This document shows, one piece after another, positions 9,548 through 15,695 of a stretch of DNA of 64,000 nt. The first letter of the stretch is position 1; every line of letters starts with the position of its first letter. A program made the translations under genes and the position numbers. The notes under the pieces are model-generated. The model saw nothing but the letters and a program-made list of their open reading frames with translations. It searched no databases and was not told the origin of the DNA. This DNA comes from Streptomyces sp. SirexAA-E (GTDB lineage: Bacteria > Actinomycetota > Actinomycetes > Streptomycetales > Streptomycetaceae): positions 2,232,001-2,296,000 of the forward strand of contig NC_015953.1 of assembly GCF_000177195.2 (NCBI RefSeq), read 5' to 3'.

Positions 9548-10740
9548 CCCCGCCCGACGACGGTGTCGGCGGTCGGGGAGAACTCTGGCGCGGGCGCCGC
9601 ACTGGGGACGTTCGTTGTCCTACCCAGGGTACGCGCAGGTGACCCGTCGCGTTCCCGCCCCCGCGTGACCTGCGGCGTTCCCACCAGGGCCCGCCAGGCT
9701 TCCCGGCGGGCCGCGCGCAGCGTGTCCCGGGCCGAGGTCAGCGCCTCGCGTGCCGCGCGCCCCGCCTCCCGTACCGCCGCCCCGGCCGGCTTCAAGACCG
9801 CGTCCCGTACGAAGTGGCCCACGGGGATGCACACCGTGCGGTGGACCCACGCGGCAGGCGCGCCGACCAGGTGCCGTGCCGACCAGGCCAGCACCCGGCC
9901 CACGGCGCGGGAGACGAACCCGGCGATCCGCCAGGCGACGCCGAGGGCCGCCGCGGTCTCCCGGCCGACCGGGGCCAGCACGCGCCGGTACGCCCACGAG
10001 ACGGGCACCACGAGCAGCGTCACCACCAGCCACGCGGCGACGGCCACGAGCCCCCGGCCCACGGCCGCGATGCCGGCTCCCAGCGCGGCCAGCGACCGTA
10101 CGACGGCGTGCCCGGCCGGAGTCAGCACCCGGTGGTACACCCACCCCGCCGGAATCACGAGGAGGTACGCGACCAGCCGGCCCGCCGCCCTGCCGAGCGG
10201 CCTCAGCACCCCTCGCCACAGGCCGACGGCCGGCCGCACCAGGAGCACGGTCAGCACGGCCGCGACGGCGTCGGCGACGGCTCGCCCGGCCGGGACCACC
10301 AGCTCGCGCCAGGCCCGCCGCAGCCCGTGCCCGGCCGGGGTGAGCGCATGGGCGTACAGCCACGTCAGCGGTACGACCGTCCCGTACCGCGCCACGGGCA
10401 CCAGGACGTACCGCCACAGCCCGATCCAGGGCCACATCAGTACGGCGAGGGCCAGCCACCCGAGGGCGCGGCCGACCGGTGCGACCACATGGTCGTACAC
10501 CTGCCCGAGTCCGCGTCCCAGCGGCCGCAGCAGCACCCGGTCCAGCACCCGCGCCCCCGCCACGAGCAGGTCCCAGGCCATGCGCACGGGCAGGATCAGC
10601 ACCAGTACGACGATCCGCACGGGGATCCTGACGAGGGTGGTGAGGCAGCCCTCCCCGCCTTCGTACGGTGCGGGCGCGGGCGGCCGGTGCCTGTCGAGGT
10701 CCATGCCGTGGGAGACGCGAACGTCCGGCCCGCGGGTCAC
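9544..10740 (-). CDS. Repeat-built membrane protein of unknown function
   Basis: A 398-residue protein with many hydrophobic segments that I do not recognise by function. It repeats a unit of roughly 35-45 residues, a hydrophobic stretch followed by a W-x-Y/H-R-x-VL-x-P-x-G box. Examples are VYDHVVAPVGRALGW, RYVLVPVARYG, LYAHALTPAGHG, VYHRVLTPAGHA, AYRRVLAPVGRE and VHRTVCIPVGHF. The C-terminal ~75 residues are Arg/Ala-rich and soluble. It lies between two conserved radical-SAM-linked genes and is coupled to the downstream one by GTGA. The start is uncertain: GTG at 10740 or ATG at 10704, and neither has a clear ribosome site. Confidence 0.75.
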   Translation of the reverse strand: MTRGPDVRVSHGMDLDRHRPPAPAPYEGGEGCLTTLVRIPVRIVVLVLILPVRMAWDLLVAGARVLDRVLLRPLGRGLGQVYDHVVAPVGRALGWLALAVLMWPWIGLWRYVLVPVARYGTVVPLTWLYAHALTPAGHGLRRAWRELVVPAGRAVADAVAAVLTVLLVRPAVGLWRGVLRPLGRAAGRLVAYLLVIPAGWVYHRVLTPAGHAVVRSLAALGAGIAAVGRGLVAVAAWLVVTLLVVPVSWAYRRVLAPVGRETAAALGVAWRIAGFVSRAVGRVLAWSARHLVGAPAAWVHRTVCIPVGHFVRDAVLKPAGAAVREAGRAAREALTSARDTLRAARREAWRALVGTPQVTRGRERDGSPARTLGRTTNVPSAAPAPEFSPTADTVVGRG

Positions 10741-10795
10741 CGGGCCGGGCGTTCGTCACCGGGCTGTCACCCGGAGCGTACGAAGGTGCTACTTG

Positions 10796-10859
10796 ACCAC
10801 CGTAAGCGGCAGGAGCTTCTTGCCGGTGGGTCCGATCTGGATGCTGGTGTCCGTCTGCG
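10796..10859. repeat. Left attachment-site repeat (copy of radical-SAM gene 3' end)
   Basis: These 64 nt match 15709-15772 at 61 positions. Read on the minus strand they encode the last residues of TIGR03960 (MDTSIQIGPTGKKLLPLTVV) and then K and TAG (10791-10793). This copy was probably the native 3' end of the radical-SAM gene before an element inserted. Confidence 0.8.
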
Positions 10860-11499
10860 ACTACACCCGGACGCAAGACGCGTGGTTCGTCGGTAAGCCT
10901 GCCTATGGCTACGTGACGACGAAGGCGAACGGGAGGCCGAGCCTTGCCATCGAGCCGAACGCACACAAGGCACTGCGGTGGGCCCGCCGCATGGCACTGC
11001 GGGGAGTGTCAGCCCGGCGCGTGTCTCTCTGCCTCGTCCGCTCCGGCCTCATGTCCGAAGGTCTCACCACGACGACTCTCCTCCGTCGCCTCCGCAACCC
11101 GGCACTCATGGGTTACCGAGTGGAGGAGAACAAGAACAAGGGTGTGCGCCGCTCCAAGCTGATCCTCGGACACGATGGCAAGCCGGTCAGGGTGGCGGAA
11201 CCGATCTTCACCGAGGACGAAAACAACGAACTCCAAGAACCCCGGCCGAACGGGTCGAGCGCCACGACTGCCCGAAGTGCCAGGCACCCGCAGGAAGCCC
11301 CTGCCGTACCGGCGCGGGCAAGGTGGCAGCGAACTACCACACGGGCCGCTTCGCCCTGGTGCCCGCGCTCAAAGCGGAACTGACCGTGAAGACTCCGGCC
11401 GACCGCAACCCCGGCAAGGCGTGGACGCAGGGCGCACTCGTGGCGCAGACACCCGACGCCATACCGGGCGCAGCGATCCGGCTTGGCTACGCCCGATAG
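10860..11499 (+). pseudogene. Serine recombinase (integrase) remnant
   Basis: Starting at the edge of the left repeat, one frame encodes DAWFVGKPAYGYVTT, a long helical stretch and LLRRLRNPALMGYRV. This is the recombinase domain that follows the catalytic part of large serine integrases. The N-terminal resolvase domain with the nucleophilic Ser is absent. The frame runs on without family resemblance after FTEDENNELQ (about 11240). A different frame then gives DCPKCQAPAGSPCRTGAGKVAANYH, a zinc-finger tail seen on actinobacterial recombinases. The gene has therefore lost its 5' end and also carries an internal deletion or frameshift. It is almost certainly inactive. Confidence 0.75.
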
Positions 11500-11576
11500 C
11501 CGGGCATGAGACGTGTCCGATCGGGGCTGTCTCATCTTGCTCCGCCAGTTCTCCGCCTCGGCAGTGAGACAACTCG

Positions 11577-11948
11577 TCAGGCCACCGGGCGGATTCGATC
11601 GCCGGTCTTCTCCCGGAGTGCGGCTTTCAGTCGGTCGCGGGCCTCGGTCTGGGCGGCAATCCGTTCGTTGAGGACCGCCAGCCGTTCCAGCGCGACCCGC
11701 AGGCCCTTGTCCGAGGGCGGTGCGGCAGCCACATCGCCGTCCAGGCATGGCAGGAACACGCGTACGTCGTCCAGGGTGAGCCCGGCGGCCAGCAGGTAGC
11801 GGATGTTACGGACCCGCACCACGGCCCGCTCGTCGTAGATGCGGTAGCCGTTGGGGGCCCGCTCCGAGGAGATCAGTCCGGCCTGCTCGTAGTGCCGCAG
11901 CGCACGGGCGGACGTTCCGGTCGCCTTGGCCAGCTCGCCGATCCGCAC
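11577..11948 (-). CDS. MerR-family transcriptional regulator
   Basis: A 123-residue MerR protein. The N-terminal winged helix reads MRIGELAKATGTSARALRHYEQAGLI, followed by NGYRIYDE. A dimerisation coiled coil (VALERLAVLNERIAAQTEARDRLKAAL) occupies about residues 80-112. No metal-binding cysteine cluster is visible, so an organic or redox signal is more likely than a metal. The GTG at 11948 is chosen because GGGAGGTGG precedes it and the family start follows. It begins 26 bp after the SDR gene, and the two form an operon preceded by a MerR-type operator. Confidence 0.88.
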   Translation of the reverse strand: MRIGELAKATGTSARALRHYEQAGLISSERAPNGYRIYDERAVVRVRNIRYLLAAGLTLDDVRVFLPCLDGDVAAAPPSDKGLRVALERLAVLNERIAAQTEARDRLKAALREKTGDRIRPVA

Positions 11949-11974
11949 CCATCCCACCTCCCAGGCCACTCCTA

Positions 11975-12742
11975 TCACGCCACGACTGCCCCGCCGTCGA
12001 CCGGGAGTACCACTCCGGTGACGAACGATGCGGCCGGTGCGGCAAGCTGGGTGACCGCCCAGGCCACCTCCTCGGGTCGGCCGATCCGGCCGAGCGGGGT
12101 GTGCGCCAGCTGCCACTCCCGCACTGCGGCCATCCGCTCCGGCGTCAGGCCCTGGTGCTCACCGATGGGGGTGTCGATCGCGCCGGGGGCGACCGCCGCC
12201 ACCCGGATCCCGCGGGGTGCCAACTCGACCGCCCAGCTGCGGGTCAGCAGCTCCAGGGCGGTCTTGGTCGCCGCATAGACCGAGCTGCCGGGCCAGGCCC
12301 GCTGCCCCACCGACGTACTGACATTGACGATCACCCCGCCCGACGTCTCCAGTGGCGGCAGCGCGGCCTGGGCCAGCAGGATAGGGGCGACGAGGTTGGT
12401 GGCAAGCTGAACCGCGATCATCTCTGGCGCCAGCGTGCCGAGGGCGCCGCTGCGCACTATGCCGGCGTTGTTGACCAGCACGTCCAGTCGGCCGTGTGTC
12501 TTGAGCACGGCCTGGATGATCCGATCGGGCTCGCCCTCGGCGGTGATGTCGGCGTCCAGTGGCGTGATCCGGTCGTGCCCGGCAGCGGTCTCCTTGAGCG
12601 GCTCGGCCCGCCGCCCGATCGCGACCACGTGGGCGCCCTCGGCGGCGAAGGCGCGGGCGGTGGCCCGGCCGATCCCCGTGCCTGCTCCGGTGACGGCGAC
12701 GACCCTGCTGCTCTGCGATGCGGTGCTGTTCATGTTGGTCAT
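11975..12742 (-). CDS. SDR family oxidoreductase
   Basis: A 255-residue classical short-chain dehydrogenase. It has the cofactor motif TGAGTGIG (about residues 19-26), NNAG, the catalytic Ser in VNVSTSVG, YAATK (Tyr-x3-Lys), and a C-terminal PVDGG. An Arg pair after the second strand (IGRRAEP) suggests NADPH. The substrate cannot be read from sequence. It is cotranscribed with the MerR regulator that probably controls it. If the promoter is as proposed, the second in-frame ATG (12733, MNSTASQ) would be a nearly leaderless start and more likely than 12742. Confidence 0.9.
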   Translation of the reverse strand: MTNMNSTASQSSRVVAVTGAGTGIGRATARAFAAEGAHVVAIGRRAEPLKETAAGHDRITPLDADITAEGEPDRIIQAVLKTHGRLDVLVNNAGIVRSGALGTLAPEMIAVQLATNLVAPILLAQAALPPLETSGGVIVNVSTSVGQRAWPGSSVYAATKTALELLTRSWAVELAPRGIRVAAVAPGAIDTPIGEHQGLTPERMAAVREWQLAHTPLGRIGRPEEVAWAVTQLAAPAASFVTGVVLPVDGGAVVA

Positions 12743-12773
12743 CGTGCAACCCTGCCGCCAGCGGCAAGGTCAA
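12743..12773 (-). promoter_or_regulatory. MerR-type promoter/operator of the SDR-merR operon
   Basis: On the minus strand a TTGACC -35 box (12768-12773) is followed by a 19-bp spacer, the over-long spacing typical of MerR-activated promoters. The spacer region holds a dyad, CCTTGCCGC-TG-GCGGCAGGG, with 8 of 9 bases paired. The -10 (TGCACG, 12743-12748) is poor, as expected for an activator-dependent promoter. Confidence 0.65.
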
Positions 12774-12790
12774 GCAGTTATGGTCAGCGT

Positions 12791-13213
12791 TTACCGGGGT
12801 GGGAGCCTCCGGACCTTGGCGTGTGAGGCGGACTCCAGCTGCTGCCGAAGCATGGTGATCTCGTTGTGCTGGGCCGTGAGGCGGGACAGAGCCGTGGTCT
12901 GGAACTGCTTCAAGGCCTCGAGCTCGGCGTTCTTCCTGCTGAGGCGTTAGCGCAGTGTCACGACCTCGGTCTTGAGTCGTTCGATCTGGGCAAGCCGCGG
13001 GCCGGGTTGCTGCCCGGCCTCCCGGGCGGCTGAGCGCTGGCGGTCGAACTAAGCCTTTAGATGTGGGTAGGTGCGGTAGAGCGTCGCCCGTGGCACTCCC
13101 GCCAGGGTGCACAAGCTCTTGACGTCGCACTTCAGGCCGTCGGGGACGGGTCCGGCGAGGAGTTGCCGCATCGCCGCCCGGATCCTGGCCTCGGCCTCGT
13201 GGTCATGCTTCAT
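12791..13213 (-). pseudogene. Small HTH/coiled-coil protein of a transposon, two nonsense mutations
   Basis: The frame starts MKHDHEAEARIRAAM and continues with a short helix-turn-helix-like part (LCTLAGVPRATLYRTYPHLKA). It is then stopped by TAG where FDRQRSAARE should follow. A second in-frame stop (TAA) interrupts the coiled-coil part between IERLKTEVVTLR and RLSRKNAELEALKQF. Without these stops it would be a protein of about 140 residues ending KVRRLPPR. It overlaps the upstream integrase fragment by ATGA, the arrangement of an intact mobile element. Confidence 0.65.
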
Positions 13214-13465
13214 GGGCGGGCTCCCCGTCGGCGTGTCCGGTGGCAATCGATCTCGGCGACGACGCGGGTGGCGCGGTCGAACGCGGCCTGGGCTCGGGCC
13301 CGTTCAGGTTTGGAGAGTCTGGGGTTGCCGAGGAAGACGGCCTGGGTGTTCTCGGCGTGGTCGGCCCAGACCTGCCGGTGCAGCGGGTGGTGGGTGGCCT
13401 GCGGGCAGCGGTCCGATTCACACATCCCCGTGAGGGGCTCGTCGGCGTCCGGGGTGCCGGCTAGT
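13210..13465 (-). pseudogene. C-terminal fragment of a transposon-type integrase
   Basis: The frame reads DADEPLTGMCESDRCPQATHH and later VWADHAENTQAVFLGN, ending ARP. It resembles, from memory, the Cys/His-containing C-terminal end of site-specific integrases carried by Streptomyces transposons. No catalytic part is present. It runs into the truncated phosphotransferase gene at about 13465, so the breakpoint is there. Its stop codon overlaps the next start (ATGA), which indicates that the two remnants came together. Assignment to an integrase family is tentative. Confidence 0.5.
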
Positions 13466-13470
13466 TTCAG

Positions 13471-14184
13471 TCACAACGCCTTGCCCGGATCGGAGAACCA
13501 GCAGTGGTTGCCGACATCAAGGTGCAAAGTCTTCGCCTTCGCTTTGAGGCTGTTCGCGTGGAGTAGTCCCGCGTCGAAGCCGAGGGACACCAGCCCCCAC
13601 CTCTCCCAGTCCAGAAGGTTCAGGGGCATGGTCGTGAGGTTGCCCCAGTGCAGGTCACCGTGCCCTGACACTCGCTCCACCTTGGCCGGGGCAGGGATGC
13701 CGAGGAACTGGGGGAAGGCGCGTTCCATCCACTCGTCCCGGACGGTGACCCTCACTCCGTCCGCTTCGCTCAGCAGGCCGAGTGCCTGGCACAGGTCGTC
13801 CCACCACGCGTCGGGCAAGCCGGGGTCATGGTCTAGGCCTGCCCGGTCCGGGGATACAACGGGTTGTGCCACGTAGTCGAAGGCTTCTGCCTCGAACGCC
13901 CACTCGCCGTCAGTCCAGTCGTGCACCCCATGCAGGCGTGGGCGTGGGACAGTGTCGGGCACCAGCAGGGACGCGCCTACGATGCCTTCCCCCTGCTTCC
14001 TGCCCGCGTTCCTCGCGGCGGTGCGGCTCACCCGTAGCCACCGGTCCCCTGCCCTCTGGCCGAGGGTGACCCCTTGGAATCCCCATGCCAGCGTGCCCGT
14101 GCACGTCAGGGCCAGAGCCTTCGCCGCCCGGTCGTGAGCGGCTTCCATCAGGGCCTGTACGTCCTCACTCGGAGGAGAGTTCAT
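13471..14184 (-). CDS. Phosphotransferase (APH-like), C-terminally truncated
   Basis: A 237-residue kinase of the aminoglycoside-phosphotransferase fold. It keeps the catalytic loop GHGDLHWGN and the metal site NLLDWERWG near residues 180-205, and the N-terminal lobe looks intact. Homologues continue well past the AGLLHANSL helix. Here an unrelated tail (AKTLHLDVGNHCWFSDPGKAL) brings a stop where the integrase remnant begins, so the last helices are missing. The small-molecule substrate is unknown, and resistance is not implied by the fold. ATG 14184 lies 4 nt past the HTH gene's stop. Confidence 0.7.
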   Translation of the reverse strand: MNSPPSEDVQALMEAAHDRAAKALALTCTGTLAWGFQGVTLGQRAGDRWLRVSRTAARNAGRKQGEGIVGASLLVPDTVPRPRLHGVHDWTDGEWAFEAEAFDYVAQPVVSPDRAGLDHDPGLPDAWWDDLCQALGLLSEADGVRVTVRDEWMERAFPQFLGIPAPAKVERVSGHGDLHWGNLTTMPLNLLDWERWGLVSLGFDAGLLHANSLKAKAKTLHLDVGNHCWFSDPGKAL

Positions 14185-14187
14185 CGG

Positions 14188-14604
14188 TTACCTTCCTGAG
14201 TTCCCCGGCCGTGAGAGGGGCAGCCAGAGCTTTCGCCGCATCGTCCCAGTGGTCGCGGGTGCTGGCCGAGGGCGCTGGTAGAGCGGGACGGTCTGCTCAT
14301 GGACACGGCGCATGCCGTCCTTGTGGATCTGCCTCCACTCCACGTACATGGACTCGGCGTTCCGCGACGCAGCGATGAGGTCAGCCGCCTGGCCGTCCGC
14401 TCCGCACGCCGAGCACCACGCCCGGATATCCGCATCCGAGGGAGGCGTGATGCCCCGCGCGATGCGGGAGGACTTCGCCCGGTGCCAGCCGCACCGAACG
14501 GCCAGCTCATGACCAGACAACCCCGCGTCTTTCATCAGCCCTTGCAGGCGGGAAGCAACCGCCTGACGCGCGGCTTGGGCACTGGAAAGCGGAGAGGTAG
14601 GCAT
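14188..14604 (-). CDS. XRE-type HTH regulator, C-terminally truncated
   Basis: A 138-residue protein whose first ~100 residues match the XRE-HTH half of Streptomyces HTH/DUF5753 regulators (LQGLMKDAGLSGHELAVRCG, then DADIRAWCSACGADGQAADL, MYVEWRQIHKDGMRR). Those proteins are usually about 270-290 residues. The DUF5753 half is missing here and is replaced after TVPLYQRPRP by about 25 unrelated residues. It is part of a minus-strand run with the DUF6879-like gene and the 69-residue ORF, a neighbourhood common for this family. Confidence 0.7.
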   Translation of the reverse strand: MPTSPLSSAQAARQAVASRLQGLMKDAGLSGHELAVRCGWHRAKSSRIARGITPPSDADIRAWCSACGADGQAADLIAASRNAESMYVEWRQIHKDGMRRVHEQTVPLYQRPRPAPATTGTMRRKLWLPLSRPGNSGR

Positions 14605-14622
14605 GAGCTGACCGGTCAGGAA

Positions 14623-15147
14623 TCAGACGGTGTACTTCTCGTGCGGGATGCCCCGCTCCCGCACGGCTTCGAACGCCGACGCACACAGCTTGGCTACGGC
14701 AGCGTCCTCCGTCTGGTCGGTGTGGACCCACCTGCCGACGCCGTCGAAGACGTTGAACTGAACAAGCCTGCCGTCGAACAACCAGAAGTCGTTGCCCGGC
14801 AGGGCCAGGTCCGAAGCACTGCGCCGGGGCAGCCAACGGATCTGCTCTCCGGCCGCCACGTTGGTGAACGTGCCGGAGTGCTCGAACGCGATGTAATCGC
14901 TGACAGGCTCCGACACGATGCGGGCACGTCGGATGACGACGCCCTTGGCCGTGACCTCCTGAACGAGGTCACGCCACGGACGCCACCAGGAACCCCGGTC
15001 ATCCGGGTTCAGCCGGTGCCCCTGCTTCCATGCGGCGAAGCCTTCGATCTCGTTGTCCACGCCGTATCCGTCGCGCATCTCCAGATGCACGGCTGACTCC
15101 CACACTGACCTGATGAGGTCAGAGAAGTCAGTCAGACTCTGCGACAC
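14623..15147 (-). CDS. DUF6879 family protein
   Basis: A 174-residue soluble protein rich in Trp and acidic residues (SLTDFSDLIRSVWESAVHLEMRD, WWRPWRDLV, DNFWLFDGRLVQFNVFDG). I recognise it as the DUF6879 type, which in Streptomyces sits beside XRE/DUF5753 regulators. No catalytic role is known to me. The GTG start at 15147 has GGGAGG about 7 nt upstream and overlaps the preceding small gene by 20 nt, suggesting coupled translation. Confidence 0.75.
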   Translation of the reverse strand: MSQSLTDFSDLIRSVWESAVHLEMRDGYGVDNEIEGFAAWKQGHRLNPDDRGSWWRPWRDLVQEVTAKGVVIRRARIVSEPVSDYIAFEHSGTFTNVAAGEQIRWLPRRSASDLALPGNDFWLFDGRLVQFNVFDGVGRWVHTDQTEDAAVAKLCASAFEAVRERGIPHEKYTV

Positions 15148-15337
15148 GAAGCGCCTCCCTGAGAAGCGGGACCATCCGCTTCGGAACCCTGATCACCGAC
15201 TCATGCCCGGGGATCAGAACATCCCGTGAGCTTTCGCCCGTGGTCTGCTCGTCATCCTTCGACTCCTGGCCCACCCACACAGCAGGTGATCCGTGATCTC
15301 CGGACTCAGGATCTTTACCAACGAACCGTAAGGCCAT
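15128..15337 (-). CDS. Small conserved protein upstream of DUF6879 gene
   Basis: A 69-residue protein (MALRFVGKDPESGDHGSPAVWV, ending in VIRVPKRMVPLLREALRVAE). Related short proteins precede DUF6879/HTH genes in other Streptomyces. I cannot assign a function. The ATG at 15337 is preferred over an upstream in-frame codon because homologous N-termini begin MALRF. It is probably the first gene of the island's minus-strand operon. Confidence 0.65.
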   Translation of the reverse strand: MALRFVGKDPESGDHGSPAVWVGQESKDDEQTTGESSRDVLIPGHESVIRVPKRMVPLLREALRVAESD

Positions 15338-15465
15338 GAGGTCTTTCCCTGGCGAGCGCGTTGCGCCTGGTTGCACGACCCTCACCCTGCCGGACTGTGC
15401 TGGTCAAGAGGGCGTGTTCGCCCCGGCCGGGTCAAGGACGAGTGCGGCCTGACGAGGACGCGCAA

Positions 15466-15499
15466 AGGGCGTCCGGCTCTTCGTCGGGCCGGACGCCCT
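15466..15499. terminator. Hairpin between the 54-residue ORF and the DUF6879 operon
   Basis: AGGGCGTCCGGC (15466-15477) pairs perfectly with GCCGGACGCCCT (15488-15499) around a 10-nt loop. It lies 8 nt past the stop of the 54-residue ORF. It supports that ORF being a transcribed unit. Confidence 0.65.
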
Positions 15500-15507
15500 C
15501 TGCCTAC

Positions 15508-15672
15508 CTACACCCACTCCACGGCAGAGACGATGCGCCCGCCGTCTTGCCGAGGGGCAGGAAGCGGCGTTCGCCGCAGCATGCGCGAAGCCTGCTCACG
15601 CTCTTTCGCACCGAGCCCTCGAAGGATCTCGGCCCGCTCCGCATCGGTCATGCCTGCGAGCGACTCAGCCAT
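15508..15672 (-). CDS. 54-residue ORF beside the right attachment repeat
   Basis: The frame encodes MAESLAGMTDAERAEILRGL, KEREQASRML and a basic/proline-rich end (RIVSAVEWV). It is predicted helical and highly charged. It starts 24 nt after the new stop of the radical-SAM gene and is followed at once by a strong hairpin. The family is not recognised, and the ribosome site (GGTGG directly before ATG) is poor. Its position could suit a small accessory protein of the integrated element, but that is only positional inference. Confidence 0.4.
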   Translation of the reverse strand: MAESLAGMTDAERAEILRGLGAKEREQASRMLRRTPLPAPRQDGGRIVSAVEWV

Positions 15673-15695
15673 CCACCGGACAGCATCTGCGCTGT

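Noticed and set aside
6341..11383. A 1680-residue plus-strand frame covering the RNase E, TIGR03936 and membrane-protein genes
   Set aside because: All but the last ~170 residues are antisense to real genes. Only its final part (after about 10860) encodes recognisable recombinase sequence.
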